Part shown: piece by piece, positions 6,076 to 8,022 of the stretch
Layout: each line of letters begins with the position of its first letter
Numbering within the stretch: position 1 is the first letter of the stretch
NCBI GenBank assembly: GCA_902547175.1
Contig: CACCMS010000032.1
Span: 1-8,022, forward strand
Direction: 5' to 3'
Origin: Rhodospirillaceae bacterium
GTDB taxonomy: Bacteria > Pseudomonadota > Alphaproteobacteria > TMED109 > TMED131
DNA length: 8,022 nucleotides
Position numbers and translations under genes: made by a program
The notes under the pieces: generated by a model
What the model was told of the DNA's origin: nothing
What the model saw: only the letters and a program-made list of their open reading frames with translations
Database searches by the model: none

Positions 6076-6095
6076 ATGTTGTAAAAATACAACAT
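6076..6095. repeat. Perfect 8+8 inverted repeat, operator-like dyad
   Basis: ATGTTGTA (6076-6083) and TACAACAT (6088-6095) are exact reverse complements around a four-base AAAA centre. The 20-base dyad lies between the lipoprotein gene and the tRNA, with no gene reading into it from either side, so a transcription terminator is unlikely. Its size fits a dimeric regulator's operator, or a small hairpin. I do not match it to a known regulator's consensus. Confidence 0.5.
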
Positions 6096-6130
6096 TTAAA
6101 AAACTTATTTTTTCTGCTATTTCTAATTAT

Positions 6131-6136
6131 TATAAA
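6131..6136 (+). promoter_or_regulatory. Candidate -10 box for the tRNA-Arg transcript
   Basis: TATAAA ends ten bases before the first base of the tRNA, and TATTAT overlaps it at 6128-6133. Either would place the start of transcription a few bases before the mature tRNA. The -35 region is a T-run without a clear hexamer. Confidence 0.35.
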
Positions 6137-6146
6137 ATACATTGTT

Positions 6147-6222
6147 GCCCCTGTAGGCTAACTGGATAAACCACATGACTACGGATCATGATTTAGGGGT
6201 TCGAATCCTCTCGGGGGCGCCA
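6147..6222 (+). tRNA. tRNA-Arg (anticodon ACG)
   Basis: A full cloverleaf folds by hand. The acceptor stem is 6147-6153 with 6212-6218 (seven pairs including one G-U), the discriminator is G6219 and the CCA tail is encoded at 6220-6222. The anticodon stem CATGA/TCATG (6174-6178, 6186-6190) encloses the loop CTACGGA, with anticodon ACG at 6181-6183. The T stem AGGGG/CCTCT flanks the loop TTCGAAT (6200-6206). A34 would be deaminated to inosine by TadA, reading CGU, CGC and CGA. A follows GG in the D loop (position 20), an arginine identity base. One oddity is that the four-pair D stem (6156-6159 with 6169-6172) has a C-A mismatch (C6158, A6170). The next gene starts 21 bases downstream with no terminator between, so a shared transcript is likely. 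Confidence 0.95.
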
Positions 6223-6243
6223 TACTAAGAATGTGAGTTTAAT

Positions 6244-7860
6244 ATGAATTCTCAATTAAAAAAAAATAAATCCAATTTTGTTCCATTAACGCCTTTATCT
6301 TTTCTATATAGAACAAAAAATATATTCCCAAAACGTACAGCTTGGATATATGGAAAAAGAAAAGCTACATACTATGAGTTTTACAATAGATGTAAGTTGT
6401 TAGCATTAGCATTAAAAAAAATTAAAATTAAAAACAGAGATGTTGTGAGTGTTATGCTCCCAAATGTTCCTGAGATGATAGAAGCACATTTTGGAGTTCC
6501 TATGAGTGGTGCGATATTAAACTCTCTAAATACGAGATTAGAAAAAAGAAGTATTGAGTTTATTTTGAAACATAGTAAATCAAAAGTTTTAATATTTCAT
6601 GAAGACCATAAAGATTTAATACAAAGTTTATCAAAAAAATTAAAATTAAAGTTGATATTAGTAAATGATGTTGAAAACTTAAAGTTAAAAAGTATTGAAA
6701 ATTATGAGAATTTTCTTTCAAAAGTAGAATCAACTCATTTAAACTTTCAATCAGATTATTACCCTAAAGATGAATGGGAAACCATAACCCTTAATTATAC
6801 ATCTGGAACTACAGGAGATCCTAAAGGAGTTTTATACCATCACAGAGGAGCACATCTAATGTGTTTAAATAATCAAATGGTTTGGAAGATGGGGTATCAC
6901 CCTACTTATTTGTGGACGCTTCCGATGTTTCATTGTAATGGGTGGTGTTTCCCATGGACTATTGTAGCTTTAGCTGGGACGCAAGTTTGTACTAATAAGC
7001 TTGATGGAAAAAAAATTATGAAAGCTATTAACAAAAATAATGTCTCCCATTTATGTGGAGCGCCAATTATTTTACAGATGATCATAGATAATAAAAAGTA
7101 TAAAACAAATAAAAATATTATTAATGTTATGACTGCAGCCTCACCGCCACCTCCGAGTGTTTTAGAAGATATTGAGAAAAGTGGTTTTTCAGTTACCCAT
7201 GTTTATGGTTTGACAGAGAGCTATGGCCCAGCAGTAATTTGTGAGTGGAAGCCAGAATGGAATGAAATAAAGTCTTCAAGTAAAAAAGCTATATTAAAAT
7301 CTAGACAGGGTGTTAATTATCCAGCATTAGATTTTTTAGAGGTCTTTAATCCAAAAAATATGAGGCCAGTAAAGAGAGACGGTAAGTCATTAGGAGAAGT
7401 TTTTTTTAAAGGTAATATAATAATGAAAGGGTATTTAAATAATGAGCCTGCTAATAAAGCTGCTTTTAAACAAGGTTGGTTCCATACTGGTGATTTAGCG
7501 GTTATGCATGAAGATGGTTATATAGAACTTAAGGATAGATCTAAGGACATAATTATTTCAGGAGGAGAAAATATATCTTCAATTGAGATTGAAAAAATAA
7601 TAATGAAGCACCCTCAAGTAAAAGATTGTGCTGTAATAGGAATTAAAGATAAAAAGTGGGGAGAAGTACCTTGTGCATTTATAGAAAAAAGTAATAATTC
7701 ATTAACATCAGATTTAATTTTAAAGTTTTGTAAAAAACATTTAGCTGGTTTTAAAATGCCAAAGAAAATTATATTTCAGAATTTGCCAAGAACATCAACT
7801 GGTAAAATACAAAAATATAATTTAAGAAAAATAGCAATAGAAAAAAATGCCAAGATATAA
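6244..7860 (+). CDS. Acyl-CoA synthetase / AMP-dependent acid-CoA ligase
   Basis: This 538-residue ANL-superfamily enzyme activates a carboxylic acid with ATP to an acyl-AMP and then forms the CoA thioester in the cytoplasm. The core motifs are complete: P-loop YTSGTTGDPKG (185-195), the adenine-site motif YGLTE (321-325), TGD (415-417), the hinge region DRSKDIIISGGENIS (431-445), and the C-terminal catalytic lysine K521 in PRTSTGKIQK. The N-terminal stretch NFVPLTPLSF (11-20) and EAHFGVPMSGAILNSLNTRL (80-99) resemble the medium-chain/short-chain acyl-CoA synthetase group that includes DmdB, the methylmercaptopropionate-CoA ligase of DMSP breakdown in marine bacteria. That specific substrate is only a possibility. 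The gene follows tRNA-Arg by 21 bases and overlaps truA by 14, so all three may be co-transcribed. The start is the first usable ATG; an earlier ATG at 6230 is followed at once by TGA. Only a weak GTGAG precedes it. Confidence 0.9.
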   Translation: MNSQLKKNKSNFVPLTPLSFLYRTKNIFPKRTAWIYGKRKATYYEFYNRCKLLALALKKIKIKNRDVVSVMLPNVPEMIEAHFGVPMSGAILNSLNTRLEKRSIEFILKHSKSKVLIFHEDHKDLIQSLSKKLKLKLILVNDVENLKLKSIENYENFLSKVESTHLNFQSDYYPKDEWETITLNYTSGTTGDPKGVLYHHRGAHLMCLNNQMVWKMGYHPTYLWTLPMFHCNGWCFPWTIVALAGTQVCTNKLDGKKIMKAINKNNVSHLCGAPIILQMIIDNKKYKTNKNIINVMTAASPPPPSVLEDIEKSGFSVTHVYGLTESYGPAVICEWKPEWNEIKSSSKKAILKSRQGVNYPALDFLEVFNPKNMRPVKRDGKSLGEVFFKGNIIMKGYLNNEPANKAAFKQGWFHTGDLAVMHEDGYIELKDRSKDIIISGGENISSIEIEKIIMKHPQVKDCAVIGIKDKKWGEVPCAFIEKSNNSLTSDLILKFCKKHLAGFKMPKKIIFQNLPRTSTGKIQKYNLRKIAIEKNAKI

Positions 7861-8022
7861 ATTAACAATAGAATATAATGGTACCAATTTCATAGGATGG
7901 CAAAAACAAAAAAAAGGTTTTTCTGTTCAGGGAACGATTGAAAAAGCTGCTAAAAAATTTTTACAAAGCGAAGTAGATTTAATAGTTGCAGGTAGGACTG
8001 ATGCCGGTGTGCACGCTGAGGC
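7847..8022 (+). CDS. truA: tRNA pseudouridine synthase A, N-terminal 58 residues (runs off the right edge)
   Basis: TruA converts uridines 38-40 in the anticodon stem-loop of many tRNAs to pseudouridine. The ATG at 7847 lies inside the end of the ligase gene, in a different frame, giving a 14-base overlap and probable translational coupling. The visible N-terminus begins MPRYKLTIEYNGTNFIGWQK, the typical family opening with the Y-G-F-GWQ pattern. VQGTIEKA follows at residues 27-34, then the catalytic motif AGRTDAGVHAE at 48-58, with Asp52 matching the nucleophilic Asp60 of E. coli. The frame is open to the end of the window, so most of the protein (usually about 250-270 residues) lies beyond it. 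No Shine-Dalgarno sequence is evident before the ATG. Confidence 0.93.
   Translation, partial: MPRYKLTIEYNGTNFIGWQKQKKGFSVQGTIEKAAKKFLQSEVDLIVAGRTDAGVHAE

Noticed and set aside
6147..6222. tRNA-Arg as an integration site for a mobile element
   Set aside because: No duplicate of the tRNA 3' end, integrase or phage-like gene is seen, and the genes on its right are ordinary metabolic genes.
1..8022. CRISPR array, transposon or defence system
   Set aside because: No regularly spaced repeats, transposase or integrase motifs, toxin-antitoxin pair or nuclease genes were found. Every sizeable gene, apart from the edge fragment, fits a housekeeping, metabolic, partition-ATPase or envelope role.

Overview
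The window is strongly AT-rich, with lysine-, isoleucine- and asparagine-rich proteins and very short or absent intergenic gaps. This suggests a streamlined, probably free-living marine alphaproteobacterium of the SAR11/HIMB59 sort. The best lineage clue is the lipoprotein at 4722-5990, whose C-terminal domain resembles one I remember from many alphaproteobacterial proteins. This placement is inference from composition and gene style, not from a database match.

Layout, left to right. A membrane protein of unknown function runs off the left edge (1-271, minus). It shares a tiny divergent promoter region with an HSL-family alpha/beta hydrolase (325-1281, plus). That hydrolase converges on a solitary small ParA/ParF-type ATPase (1290-1952, minus). 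Behind the ATPase lies a gamma-glutamyltransferase family gene (2126-3820, minus). The gamma-glutamyltransferase is divergent from panC, pantothenate synthetase (3883-4725, plus), with overlapping translation signals. panC ends inside the stop codon of an acidic coiled-coil lipoprotein with an OmpA-like C-terminus (4722-5990, minus). After a 156-base intergenic region holding a perfect 8+8 dyad and a short direct repeat comes a rightward block: tRNA-Arg(ACG) at 6147-6222, an acyl-CoA synthetase/AMP ligase (6244-7860) and the start of truA (7847 to the right edge, overlapping the ligase by 14 bases).

Functionally this is mostly ordinary chromosome: cofactor synthesis (panC), tRNA supply and tRNA modification (tRNA-Arg, truA), organic acid activation (AMP ligase), peptide or glutathione breakdown in the periplasm (gamma-glutamyltransferase), an esterase-like hydrolase and an envelope lipoprotein. 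No pathway is shared by all of them, and I see no phage, transposon, CRISPR or defence system.

The points most worth a second look are these. The gamma-glutamyltransferase appears to start upstream of its first ATG, at an ATC codon well placed behind an AAGGAG site, which restores a signal peptide. Its active site has Glu where E. coli has Asn411. The ParA ATPase has no ParB partner in view. The dyad lies between the lipoprotein gene and the tRNA. The tRNA-Arg has a C-A mismatch in its D stem.
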